From positions 1 through 13,876 of the forward strand of contig WGBT01000320.1 in NCBI GenBank assembly GCA_015494185.1: a stretch of 13,876 nucleotides of DNA, written 5' to 3'. The position numbers were made by a program, and so were the translations under genes. A model generated the notes under the pieces. It made no database searches. It saw only the letters and a list, made by a program, of their open reading frames with translations, and was not told where the DNA came from. The DNA comes from Hyphomicrobiales bacterium (GTDB lineage Bacteria; Pseudomonadota; Alphaproteobacteria; Rhizobiales; S144-35). Position 1 is the first letter of the stretch. Each line of letters opens with the position of its first letter. This document shows, piece by piece, positions 1 through 7,679 of the stretch.

Positions 1-136
1 GACGCCGGGGTGTTTTCTCACCAAAGTTCCTTCACTGTGCTTGTGTCGTGCCAAGTCTCAGAAAGGTTCAAACCCGCAGACATCTACAATGATAATTCAA
101 GGTGAGCTCATTCGTCTTTGCCGGCCCTTGCCATAT

Positions 137-172
137 GATGGTTAACAGATTTGCGATGGTTAACAGGTTTGG
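137..172. repeat. 18-bp imperfect tandem duplication with GTTAAC cores
   Basis: Two adjacent 18-bp units (137-154 and 155-172) match at 16 of 18 positions. Both contain GATGGTTAACAG, so a GTTAAC palindrome recurs at 18-bp spacing. TTAACC resembles a half-site of the alphaproteobacterial regulator CtrA, but the TTAA-N7-TTAA spacing of a full CtrA site is absent. A role as a binding site is therefore speculative. Confidence 0.7.
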
Positions 173-345
173 TTCGGGTAAGGGCAACCATTTATTAGAA
201 TTTGGCCGTCAGTCCTTGTCAGCCCTGTCAGAGCCTATCGATTGAAACCAAGCATTCATTCAAGAGGGGATGGATCACACAGTGTGGCAGTAGCGAAAAC
301 ACCTAAAACACGAAAGCCTCCCCAAAGTCCCGTTGCAGTAAGTAC

Positions 346-365
346 ATGATTACAAATGATTACAA
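346..365. repeat. 10-bp perfect tandem duplication
   Basis: ATGATTACAA occurs twice back to back with no mismatch (346-355 and 356-365). This is typical of slipped-strand duplication. No function is suggested. Confidence 0.8.
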
Positions 366-614
366 ACCGGCGGCGGCCCGCCCGTCTGCCTCACTCGTGC
401 CGCTGAGTTATACAGTCTTACTTAAGCGTTTGAATGCGGTAAACTGCCTCATATTTCAAAACTTAAGGAAAACGTCAGAAAAACTTAAATAAATTAGTGA
501 GATAGTGTAAGTAAATAGTGGTCGTAAAAAGGGGTTGAAGGGGCGGGAGAGCTATGAAACCATCCAACGGAGAAACATGAAACAGCAAAGCGGTATGCCT
601 TTCCTATGTCTTTC

Positions 615-635
615 CGATATGATGCCATCATATCG
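615..635. promoter_or_regulatory. Perfect 21-bp odd palindrome, possible operator
   Basis: The arm CGATATGATG (615-624) and its exact reverse complement CATCATATCG (626-635) flank a single central C. Ten perfect base pairs around one centre base resemble a binding site for a dimeric repressor of the TetR or GntR type. It lies about 215 bp before fadE, which is far for direct promoter occlusion. Its outer CGATAT/ATATCG matches the core of a second palindrome at 755-766. The regulator is unknown and is not encoded in the window. Confidence 0.45.
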
Positions 636-644
636 ATAAAGCCG

Positions 645-670
645 CTGGCTGCATCAACTGGCTGCATCAA
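645..670. repeat. 13-bp perfect tandem duplication
   Basis: CTGGCTGCATCAA is repeated exactly at 645-657 and 658-670, ten bases after the 21-bp palindrome. Confidence 0.8.
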
Positions 671-730
671 TAGCATTCCTGTTCCATAATGATCGTTCTA
701 TCCAGAGTTAACTGTTAGAATTTGCGATTT

Positions 731-766
731 TTGTTAGTATGCTTGCAGTATCAATATATCGATATA
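731..766 (+). promoter_or_regulatory. Candidate fadE promoter with an overlapping palindrome
   Basis: TTGTTA (731-736) followed 18 bp later by TATATC (755-760) could serve as -35 and -10 elements reading toward fadE. The -10 lies inside a perfect 12-bp palindrome, TATATCGATATA (755-766), as expected if a dimeric repressor covered the promoter. The -35 matches the consensus only partly, and the implied 5' leader would be about 80 bases. This reading is inferred from position and sequence and is uncertain. Confidence 0.3.
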
Positions 767-820
767 GAGTGAAGTCTTGACGGCGTCAGTCGATGTTCTG
801 CGGCCCTTGGCGAGGGCATT

Positions 821-838
821 GCTTTTAAAGCTTTTAAG
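821..838. repeat. 9-bp tandem duplication abutting the fadE ribosome-binding site
   Basis: GCTTTTAAA (821-829) is followed directly by GCTTTTAAG (830-838), matching at 8 of 9 positions. The second copy runs into the fadE Shine-Dalgarno sequence GAGGAG (838-843). The AT-rich duplication may keep the ribosome-binding site free of structure. Confidence 0.6.
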
Positions 839-849
839 AGGAGCGCAAC

Positions 850-3366
850 ATGTTTGAAGGGGTGATGATCCTGGCCGTGGCTTGGTTGTTTGGGCTGTTG
901 GCGATCCGGCAGGCGCCAGCGGTTTTGTGGGCGGTCACGATTGCCGTGTTTGCGGCCTTGATCAACGGGCTTGGGCAGGCGGGCATTGCTTTCCCTAATA
1001 GTTATGCCGCCATCGGTTGGACGGGGGCCATCCTGACCAGCATCTTGCTGGCCCTGTCCTATGCGCAGATTCGCAAAACCTTGGTCACCAAACCGGTATT
1101 CAGCGTTTTACGCCGCGCCTTGCCGCGTATTTCGGAAACCGAAAGTGCCGCCATTGAGGCGGGTACTGTGGGCTGGGATGCAGAGCTTTTCACCGGCCGT
1201 CCCGATTGGCAGGCGTTGCGCGCGGTTCCCGGCATCGAGCTCAGCCATGAGGAGCGCGCTTTTCTCGAAGGCCCCACCGAACAGTTGTGCAAGATGCTCA
1301 GCGACTGGGACTTGCGTCACAACCGGCGTGAAATTCCCGAGCATATCTGGGCTTTTATCAAAGAACAGGGCTTTCTCGGGATGTTGATTTCCAAACGCTA
1401 TGGCGGTTTGGGCTTTTCCGCGCAGGCCCAGTCGCTGATCCTTGGCAAAATCGGCTCACGCAGCGCCGATGCGGTGGTGGCGGTGATGGTGCCCAATTCC
1501 TTGGGCCCTGGCGAATTGGTGGAAAAATACGGGACCGAAGAGCAAAAACGGCGCTGGTTGAAACCCTTGGCCAAAGGGGAGGAAATTCCCTGTTTTGGGC
1601 TTACTGGTCCTCATTCGGGTTCTGATGCGGCGGATATGCGTGACGTTGGCATCGTGTGTGAGCGCGAATTTGAAGGCCGGAAGACGCTGGGGATCAAGCT
1701 TGATTTTGAAAAGCGCTACATTACCCTGGCTCCGGTGGCGACCGTGGTGGGGCTTGCCTTCAAACTTTATGATCCCGACCGGTTGCTTGGCGGCAAAGAA
1801 GCCTTGGGGATTACGTTGGCGCTCATTCCAATCCCCCATGAAGGGGTGGAAATCGGCCGCAGGCATTATCCCAGTGGCATGGCCTTTCCAAACGGGCCGA
1901 TCCGGGGACGTGATGTCTTCATTCCGCTCGATTGGGTCATTGGCGGCAAGGCCGGGATCGGCCAGGGGTGGAAATTTCTGATGGAATGCCTGTCTGCAGG
2001 CCGTGCGATTTCTTTGCCCGCCACCGGCACCGCGGCGACCAAGGCCGCCTTGCGGGTGACCACGGCTTATGCCCGGATCCGGCATCAATTCGGCCTGCCC
2101 ATTGCCCATATGGAAGGCATCGAGGAGCCGCTGGCCCGGATGGTTGAAAATGCCTATGTCAATGAGGCGGCGCGGGCGCTGACCGCGGCCATGGTCTCAA
2201 AAGGCGAGAAGCCTGCGGTAATCTCTGCCCTTTTGAAATATCAGACGACCGAGCGCCAACGGGCGTCAATCCGCGACGCCATGGATATTCACGGCGGCAA
2301 GGCAATCTGTGACGGGCCTAAAAACTATCTGCAAAGTGCTTACCGTATGGTGCCGGTTGGCATTACGGTCGAAGGTGCGAATATCCTGACCCGTTCGCTG
2401 ATGACTTTCGGGCAGGGGGTGATCCGCTGCCATCCTTGGCTTTACCAGGAGATCAAGGCCGCCCAGATGCAAGATCAAGCGGCGGGGCTGGCGGCGTTTG
2501 ATCAGGCGTTTTGCGGGCATTTCAAATATATGCTGGCCAATATAAGCGGTTCACTGTTCCACAATCTGACCGGCGGCTTGTTCGCGTCCCAGCCGGAAAA
2601 TGGCAAATACACCTCTTACTGGTACCGGCAACTGGCCCGCGCCAGCCGGACATTTGCCCTCGTTGCGGATGTGACCGCTGCTCTTCTTGGCGGCAAGATC
2701 AAGATCAAGCAAAAGATTTCGGGCCGTTTGGCTGATGCCTTCAGCGAGCTTTACTTGTTGTCGAGCCTGCTCAAGCGCTATGAAGATGATGGTATGCCCG
2801 AGGCGGACCGCGACATTTTCGAGATGTGCGCGCGCAATGCCATGTATCGGTTCCAGCTTGCGATTGCGGGGGTTTTGGACAATTATCCGGTGCCGCTGAT
2901 CAAAGGGCTGCTGCGGGTGCTCGCTTTTCCTCTTGGCCGGCGTTTCAAACCGGCCCCCGATACGCTGACCCATAAGGTGGCGCAAGCCGTGGTGGTGCCA
3001 GGAGAGGTTCGCGACCGGTTGACCCGGGACATCTATGTCTGCCGGGATCCGCAAGATACGGTGGGCCTGTTGGAAGTGACCCTTGACAAGGTGGTCAAGG
3101 CCGAACCGCTGATGCGCTATCTCCGCAAGGCGGAACGGGCGGGCAAAATTCGGCGCGACTATGCTCATGACTGGCTCAAACAGGCCGTTGAACAAAATGT
3201 GTTGAGTGCGGCCGAGGCAGATCAGATGCGTGAAGTCGAGGAGCTGATTGGCCGGGTGATTGCGGTTGATGATTTTGCTCCTGAAGAGCTTACCGGTCCC
3301 AAAGCCATCATCGGCAAGGCCGCCTCTTCTTCGGTGGCTGATGAAAACAAGATCGCGGCCGAGTAA
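850..3366 (+). CDS. fadE: FadE-type membrane-associated acyl-CoA dehydrogenase
   Basis: This flavoenzyme catalyses the first step of beta-oxidation, converting acyl-CoA to trans-2-enoyl-CoA. The 838 residues compare with about 814 for E. coli FadE and align along the whole length by eye. The N-terminus has three hydrophobic segments (about residues 4-20, 25-42 and 55-72), as in FadE, suggesting membrane association. The acyl-CoA dehydrogenase core follows, with the landmarks VPNSLGPGELVEKYG, EIPCFGLTGPHSGSDA and KRYITLAPVATV. ITVEGANILTRSL carries E508, which aligns with the catalytic base of the family. The C-terminal third is the extra domain typical of FadE and ends near VDDFAPEEL. GAGGAG (838-843) lies 6 bases before the ATG. 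It leads the fadE-fadJ-fadI cluster, with 36 bases to fadJ. Confidence 0.95.
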   Translation: MFEGVMILAVAWLFGLLAIRQAPAVLWAVTIAVFAALINGLGQAGIAFPNSYAAIGWTGAILTSILLALSYAQIRKTLVTKPVFSVLRRALPRISETESAAIEAGTVGWDAELFTGRPDWQALRAVPGIELSHEERAFLEGPTEQLCKMLSDWDLRHNRREIPEHIWAFIKEQGFLGMLISKRYGGLGFSAQAQSLILGKIGSRSADAVVAVMVPNSLGPGELVEKYGTEEQKRRWLKPLAKGEEIPCFGLTGPHSGSDAADMRDVGIVCEREFEGRKTLGIKLDFEKRYITLAPVATVVGLAFKLYDPDRLLGGKEALGITLALIPIPHEGVEIGRRHYPSGMAFPNGPIRGRDVFIPLDWVIGGKAGIGQGWKFLMECLSAGRAISLPATGTAATKAALRVTTAYARIRHQFGLPIAHMEGIEEPLARMVENAYVNEAARALTAAMVSKGEKPAVISALLKYQTTERQRASIRDAMDIHGGKAICDGPKNYLQSAYRMVPVGITVEGANILTRSLMTFGQGVIRCHPWLYQEIKAAQMQDQAAGLAAFDQAFCGHFKYMLANISGSLFHNLTGGLFASQPENGKYTSYWYRQLARASRTFALVADVTAALLGGKIKIKQKISGRLADAFSELYLLSSLLKRYEDDGMPEADRDIFEMCARNAMYRFQLAIAGVLDNYPVPLIKGLLRVLAFPLGRRFKPAPDTLTHKVAQAVVVPGEVRDRLTRDIYVCRDPQDTVGLLEVTLDKVVKAEPLMRYLRKAERAGKIRRDYAHDWLKQAVEQNVLSAAEADQMREVEELIGRVIAVDDFAPEELTGPKAIIGKAASSSVADENKIAAE

Positions 3367-3402
3367 GCAGCAGGCTATGATTGAAAGGCGAAGTGAAACG
3401 AT

Positions 3403-5451
3403 ATGGTGACCCCTCTTTCCCCATCGGACTTGCCGGCCATTTCCGATCTGCGCGATTGGCATTTCAAGATCGATTTTGAAAAAATCGCCTGGGCCGAATT
3501 TGACCGCGAAAATGAAACCATGAACGCCCTTGGCGAGCGGCCCACCCGGGAGCTGGCGGCGATCATCGCCCATGTCGAAGAACAGGCCAGACTCGGCCAT
3601 GTCCGCGGGCTGATTTTCACCTCCGCGAAAAGCAATAATTTCATCGCCGGCGCCGACATCAAGGAATTCGATCAATTGGCGACACCGGAACAGGCCGAAG
3701 CCGCGGTGCGGGCGGTGACCGAACTGTTCACACGGATGGAAAACCTGCCGGTGCCGGTGGTGGCCGCTATCCATGGCTATTGTTTGGGCGGCGGGCTGGA
3801 ATTTGCGCTGGCCTGTCATTACCGGATTGCCGATCGTGAAGACGGCACCCGGCTGGGGTTTCCGGAAGTCAGGCTCGGCATCATTCCCGGGCTGCATGGA
3901 ACGGTGCGTTCCCTTTATAAGGCTGGCCCCATTGACGCCATGCAAACCATGCTGACGGCGCGCATGTTGCGTTCGACCGCAGCCAAAGCCATCGGCCTGG
4001 TCGATCAGCTGGTGCCAACCCACCATAATTTACGCTGGGCGGCGCGCAAGGCGGTATTGCAAAAGCGCAAGTCGAAACCGCTGATCTGGTGGAAAAGGCT
4101 GATGTTCATGGGCCCCATTCGCCGTTATCTGGCGGAACAGATGCGCAAGAAGACCGCCGCGAAGGTTCGTGAAGATCATTATCCCGCGCCCTTTCGGCTG
4201 ATTGATCTGTTTGAGGAATATGCCGATGACAAAGCGCGGCTGGCCCGGGAGGAACCCCGGGTTTTTGCGCCGCTGATGGCGTCTGAGACGTCGCGGAATT
4301 TGCGCCGGGTCTTTTTGCTCTCGGAAAAGTTGAAGGCGCAGGCCCCCAAAGACGGTCCCAAATTCAAGCGTGCCCATATCATCGGGGCGGGGACCATGGG
4401 CGGAGATATCGCCGCCTGGTGCGTGCTGTCAGGGATGGAGACCAGCCTGCAGGATCCCAATGCTGAGGCCGTTGCACGGGCCAAGCAACGGGCCAAAGAA
4501 TTGTTCAAAAAGCGTTTGCGCAAGCCCCTTGCCGTCAAGGCGGCCGAAAGCCGTCTGATTGCCGATCCGGAAGGGGCGCATGTGCACCGGGCCGATGTGA
4601 TCATCGAGGCGGTGTTTGAGGATCTCGATGTCAAACATGAGATTTTCCGGGCGGTTGAACCGAAGCTGAAACCACAGGCCATTTTGGCCACCAACACGTC
4701 ATCCCTGCCGATCGAGGAAATTGCCCGTGTCTTGAAAGCGCCTGAGCGGTTGATTGGGCTGCACTTTTTCAATCCGGTGGCTAAAATGCCTCTGGTTGAG
4801 GTGATCAAGGGGCCGGACACGGAAGAGCAACAAGTCAAAAATGGTGCGGCCTTTGTCAATTTCATCAAGAAATACCCGATCATCGTCAAAAGCTGTAAGG
4901 GGTTTCTGGTCAATCGGGTTTTGTCCCCCTATCTGCGGGCTTCGGTGACCGCTGTCGAATCCGGCACGCCGCGGGAAAAAGTCGATGCGGCGGCCTTGCA
5001 ATTCGGTATGCCCATGGGGCCGATCGAGCTGGCCGATGTGGTGGGGCTCGATATTTTTGCCCATGTCGCCAAGACCTTGGGGCAGCCCATCCCGGAAGGG
5101 TCACAATTTGACAGGCTTCTCAAAGCCAACAAGCTGGGCAAGAAGACCGGCGAAGGTTTCTACAAATGGCAAGACGGCAAGCCAGTCAAGGCAGCTTATG
5201 CATTTGATGCCGATGAACTCGATGCGCTGGGCCGGCAATTGGTCAAACCAATGATCGATGAATGCGAGCGTTGCCTGGAGGAGGGAATTGTTGCCAATGC
5301 CGATCTGGTCGATGCCGGGGTGATTTTCGGCACCGGCTTTGCGCCCTTCCGTGGCGGGCCGCTGCATTATCGCAAAACCCGCCAGGCCGCATTGGCGAAA
5401 TCAGGCACACCGCCATCATCTGCGGCGGCCGAAAAAGACAAGGCGGCCTAG
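3403..5451 (+). CDS. fadJ: Bifunctional enoyl-CoA hydratase / 3-hydroxyacyl-CoA dehydrogenase
   Basis: This is the alpha subunit of the fatty-acid oxidation complex. It hydrates trans-2-enoyl-CoA and oxidises the 3-hydroxyacyl-CoA with NAD+. At 682 residues it is near E. coli FadJ (714) and FadB (729). The crotonase domain (about 20-220) has SNNFIAGADIKEF and the two catalytic glutamates, E133 in GGGLEF and E155 in FPEVRLG. The usual PGFGGT loop reads PGLHGT. A charged helical linker follows. The NAD-binding dehydrogenase domain has GAGTMG at 328-333 and the catalytic pair H454 (GLHFFNPV) and E466, spaced 12 residues apart as in FadB. The C-terminal dehydrogenase domains have KGFLVNRVL and FRGGPLHY. 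The ribosome-binding site is weak (GAAGTG region near 3390). Length and clustering with a FadI-type thiolase favour the FadJ name over FadB, but the choice is tentative. Confidence 0.92.
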   Translation: MVTPLSPSDLPAISDLRDWHFKIDFEKIAWAEFDRENETMNALGERPTRELAAIIAHVEEQARLGHVRGLIFTSAKSNNFIAGADIKEFDQLATPEQAEAAVRAVTELFTRMENLPVPVVAAIHGYCLGGGLEFALACHYRIADREDGTRLGFPEVRLGIIPGLHGTVRSLYKAGPIDAMQTMLTARMLRSTAAKAIGLVDQLVPTHHNLRWAARKAVLQKRKSKPLIWWKRLMFMGPIRRYLAEQMRKKTAAKVREDHYPAPFRLIDLFEEYADDKARLAREEPRVFAPLMASETSRNLRRVFLLSEKLKAQAPKDGPKFKRAHIIGAGTMGGDIAAWCVLSGMETSLQDPNAEAVARAKQRAKELFKKRLRKPLAVKAAESRLIADPEGAHVHRADVIIEAVFEDLDVKHEIFRAVEPKLKPQAILATNTSSLPIEEIARVLKAPERLIGLHFFNPVAKMPLVEVIKGPDTEEQQVKNGAAFVNFIKKYPIIVKSCKGFLVNRVLSPYLRASVTAVESGTPREKVDAAALQFGMPMGPIELADVVGLDIFAHVAKTLGQPIPEGSQFDRLLKANKLGKKTGEGFYKWQDGKPVKAAYAFDADELDALGRQLVKPMIDECERCLEEGIVANADLVDAGVIFGTGFAPFRGGPLHYRKTRQAALAKSGTPPSSAAAEKDKAA

Positions 5452-5599
5452 TTTTTGTGTTGTTTTCCAACGAAGATTTGCCGGGCAAGGCGGACGCTGA
5501 CATCCTCTCTGTCTGCCAAGTGAGAATGGGGCAAGATCTTTTCACAGTTTTCATCAAGTTTTTCTTGAGAGAGGGCGTAGACCTCTAGGAGCGTTTTAA

Positions 5600-6883
5600 A
5601 TGGCTGAACAGAGCTTGCGGCGGGTTGCGGTTATTGGCGGTGTGCGCACACCATTTGCGCGGGCCTATACCAGTTACCAGGAGCTGACCAATCTCGATTT
5701 GATGACCGCGGCCTTGAACGGGTTGGTGGAGCGTTACAATCTCGCTGGCAAACATATCGACGAAGTCGTTGGCGGGGCGGTGGTGACCCATGCCAAGGAT
5801 TTCAATCTGACCCGGGAAGCGGTCATTGGCACCAAGCTTGCGCCAACGACACCGGGGGTGACCATGATGCAAGCCTGTGGCACTTCGCTTCAGGCGGCGT
5901 TAGGCATTGCCGCCAAGATCGCAACAGGGCAGATTGAATGTGGCATTGCGTGTGGTTCGGATACCATTTCCGACAGTGCGGTTGTCTTCAAACGGCGTTT
6001 CGCCCAACGTCTGATCAAGGCCAATCGCAGCAAAACCCTTGGGGAGAAGCTGAGCGCGTTCAAGGGCTTTCATTTTGGGGAACTGCTTCCCGAGGCGCCG
6101 AATATCAATGAGCCACGCACCGGTTTGTCGATGGGGGAGCACTGTGAACTGATGGCCAAGGAATGGCAGATCCCGCGTGAGGCCCAAGACGAGCTTGCCT
6201 ATCGCAGCCACAAAAACGGTGCCGCGGCTCTTGCTTCCGGTTTTCTCGATGATTTGATCGAGCCCTGTGCCGGTGTTTTTACGGATAACAATCTGCGGGC
6301 TGACACGAGCTTGGAAAAATTGGCCGCATTGCGTCCGGTATTCGACCGTTCTGAGAGCGGCACCTTGACGGCAGGCAATTCAACGGCGCTGACAGATGGG
6401 GCTTCGGCCGTGCTGCTTGGTTCCGAGGCTTGGGCCAGAGCCAATGATCTGCCGATTCTGGCCTATTTGACGGCGGGGCAACATGCTGGCATCAATTTCG
6501 TCGAGGGGGCGGGGCTGTTGATGGCGCCAACGCGGGCGGTTTCGACCTTGTTGCAACGGCTTGGCCTGCAATTGCAGGATTTTGACTTCTATGAAATCCA
6601 TGAAGCCTTTGCCGCGCAAGTCTTGTGCACGCTGAAAGCCTGGGAATCCGATGATTATTGCAAAAAACAGTTGGGGCGTGACCGTGCGATGGGGCCGATT
6701 GATCGCGACAAGCTCAATCAGAAAGGTTCCAGCTTGGCGTTTGGTCATCCCTTTGCCGCAACTGGTGGGCGCATCATCGCCTTGCTGGCGAAAATGCTCA
6801 GCGAGGCAGGGCAGGGCCGTGGTTTGATTTCAATCTGTACCGCAGGGGGAATGGGCGTTGCCGCCGTCATGGAAGCCGCATAA
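5600..6883 (+). CDS. fadI: 3-ketoacyl-CoA thiolase, FadI type
   Basis: This enzyme cleaves 3-ketoacyl-CoA with CoA to release acetyl-CoA, closing the beta-oxidation cycle. It is the beta subunit that pairs with FadJ. The 427 residues are close to E. coli FadI (436) and longer than FadA (387). RTPFAR near the N-terminus and GHPFAATG near the C-terminus also match the FadI branch. Catalytic residues are visible: nucleophile C93 in MQACGTSLQ, H334 in EIHEAFAAQ, H383 in GHPFAATGGR, and C413 in CTAGGMG. AGGAG (5587-5591) lies 8 bases before the ATG. A 148-bp gap separates it from fadJ, long enough for an internal promoter, though I see no convincing one. The stop codon lies in a 13-bp duplication (6871-6896). 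Confidence 0.95.
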   Translation: MAEQSLRRVAVIGGVRTPFARAYTSYQELTNLDLMTAALNGLVERYNLAGKHIDEVVGGAVVTHAKDFNLTREAVIGTKLAPTTPGVTMMQACGTSLQAALGIAAKIATGQIECGIACGSDTISDSAVVFKRRFAQRLIKANRSKTLGEKLSAFKGFHFGELLPEAPNINEPRTGLSMGEHCELMAKEWQIPREAQDELAYRSHKNGAAALASGFLDDLIEPCAGVFTDNNLRADTSLEKLAALRPVFDRSESGTLTAGNSTALTDGASAVLLGSEAWARANDLPILAYLTAGQHAGINFVEGAGLLMAPTRAVSTLLQRLGLQLQDFDFYEIHEAFAAQVLCTLKAWESDDYCKKQLGRDRAMGPIDRDKLNQKGSSLAFGHPFAATGGRIIALLAKMLSEAGQGRGLISICTAGGMGVAAVMEAA

Positions 6884-6896
6884 GGAAGCTGCATAA
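6871..6896. repeat. 13-bp tandem duplication spanning the fadI stop codon
   Basis: GGAAGCCGCATAA (6871-6883) ends with the fadI stop codon and is followed at once by GGAAGCTGCATAA (6884-6896), matching at 12 of 13 positions. The second copy therefore carries a second in-frame TAA and a potential extension of the reading frame that is not used. Confidence 0.75.
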
Positions 6897-6918
6897 GGCG
6901 CATGTAAGGACGGGGGGG

Positions 6919-6934
6919 CGTCCAGCCGTCCAGC
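6919..6934. repeat. 8-bp tandem duplication downstream of fadI
   Basis: CGTCCAGC is present twice back to back (6919-6926, 6927-6934), followed by a further CG. It lies 35 bases after the fadI stop codon. Confidence 0.65.
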
Positions 6935-7019
6935 CGAAAAGTGAGCAAAAAGAAACCCTGGGGGAACCGTGGGCAGGACCGAGTGTCGATGGTCCGATTT
7001 GTAATCAGGACTTCTTTTG

Positions 7020-7065
7020 TGGCAACTTTAGCTTTATGGGAAGAGAATAAAAAGCTTCGTTGCCA
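7020..7065. terminator. Inverted repeat at the fadI / HExxH-gene convergence
   Basis: TGGCAAC (7020-7026) pairs exactly with GTTGCCA (7059-7065). Inside it, AGCTTTAT (7030-7037) can pair imperfectly with the ATAAAAAGCT region. The repeat sits between the convergent ends of fadI and the minus-strand gene ending at 7077, where a two-way terminator would be expected. Neither side has a good T-run directly after the stem, so termination is only a possibility. Confidence 0.3.
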
Positions 7066-7076
7066 AACGACAGGGA

Positions 7077-7679
7077 TTAATTTTTCGCCAAGACCTTATT
7101 GAAACAGGCGCGCATGCGGGTGCAGCGAACTGGGCCGGGTGGGTGCACCGAATCCCCCTTCAAGGTTGAGATGAACCGGCAAATCTGGTCCATGCCCTTG
7201 GAGTCGAGCCAACCGCGGCGAACCCCGCGGCGAATGGCAAAACAGTCTGCCGTATCTTCATCATAGCCGCGAAACTGGTGGCCACATTCATGAGCGTATA
7301 TATAGAGCTTGACGGCAGGGGGAAGGCCACGCAATTTGCGCGGGTTTAAAATAATGTAGCGTTGGTCTGGATAGGCGCCCCCCCAACTGTCGAAAGTCGG
7401 ATCCATCACCGAAGGCCGCCGGCCACAAGCGACGCGCCGCCCGGCGATGCGCAGCTGCCCGTAAGGCACAATCCGCGCTGAGGGGCCAGCCAGTTCGACA
7501 TATTCCGTGATCGTTGGGGGCCCGGCTTGGGCGGCTTGCCAAGCCAAAAGCCCCAGTGATCCCAAAGCAATACCGCCGGCAACTCCCAGGGAAAAGGCCC
7601 GTTGGACCGATAAAACAACAGATCTCCTCAACCATGAAATGAGTGCCTGCAGCTTGATAAAGATGGGTGAACAAATCAT
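7077..7679 (-). CDS. Predicted secreted cysteine-rich HExxH protein
   Basis: I do not recognise the family by name. From the ATG at 7679 the product has 200 residues. A basic start and a hydrophobic stretch (about 29-48) end in AQA (50-52), a good signal peptidase I site before G53. The mature part contains HECGH (130-134), an HExxH zinc-binding motif, followed by GYDEDTADCFAIRRG (138-152). An Asp or Glu there could be the third zinc ligand, an arrangement seen in several small metallopeptidase groups. Six cysteines remain after cleavage (85, 132, 146, 167, 186, 192), fitting a disulfide-bonded exported protein. The frame is open for 75 more codons upstream, but that part is unlike a protein start. 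The ribosome-binding site is weak, and a TTG at residue 17 would give a neater signal peptide. The gene diverges from sleB and converges on fadI. Confidence 0.65.
   Translation of the reverse strand: MICSPIFIKLQALISWLRRSVVLSVQRAFSLGVAGGIALGSLGLLAWQAAQAGPPTITEYVELAGPSARIVPYGQLRIAGRRVACGRRPSVMDPTFDSWGGAYPDQRYIILNPRKLRGLPPAVKLYIYAHECGHQFRGYDEDTADCFAIRRGVRRGWLDSKGMDQICRFISTLKGDSVHPPGPVRCTRMRACFNKVLAKN

Larger units (their letters stand above)
1..849. other. Long non-coding leader upstream of the fad cluster
   Basis: No credible gene is visible on either strand in these 849 bases. The stretch is richer in A and T than the flanking genes, especially between about 420 and 780. It holds several short tandem duplications (137-172, 346-365, 645-670, 821-838) and two operator-like palindromes (615-635 and 755-766). 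A 60-codon minus-strand reading frame at 494-676 runs through the palindrome and the 13-bp duplication and looks accidental. The first 130 bases hold neither the end of a gene nor an RNA gene that I can recognise. The region probably contains the control region of fadE, plus whatever separates it from the gene to the left. Confidence 0.6.

Noticed and set aside
137..172. CtrA-binding site or replication origin
   Set aside because: The two TTAACC half-sites are 18 bp apart instead of the TTAA-N7-TTAA spacing. No cluster of DnaA boxes is seen, and none of the genes in the window is a usual origin marker.
494..676. 60-codon minus-strand reading frame upstream of fadE
   Set aside because: It overlaps the 21-bp palindrome and the 13-bp tandem duplication, its product has no recognisable features, and its first ATG has no properly spaced ribosome-binding site. 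Probably accidental.
2551..4026. 491-codon minus-strand frame opposite fadE and fadJ
   Set aside because: It is an antisense shadow across the fadE-fadJ boundary. Both sense genes have full domain structure and catalytic residues, and the antisense product is rich in His, Arg and Gly with no motif.
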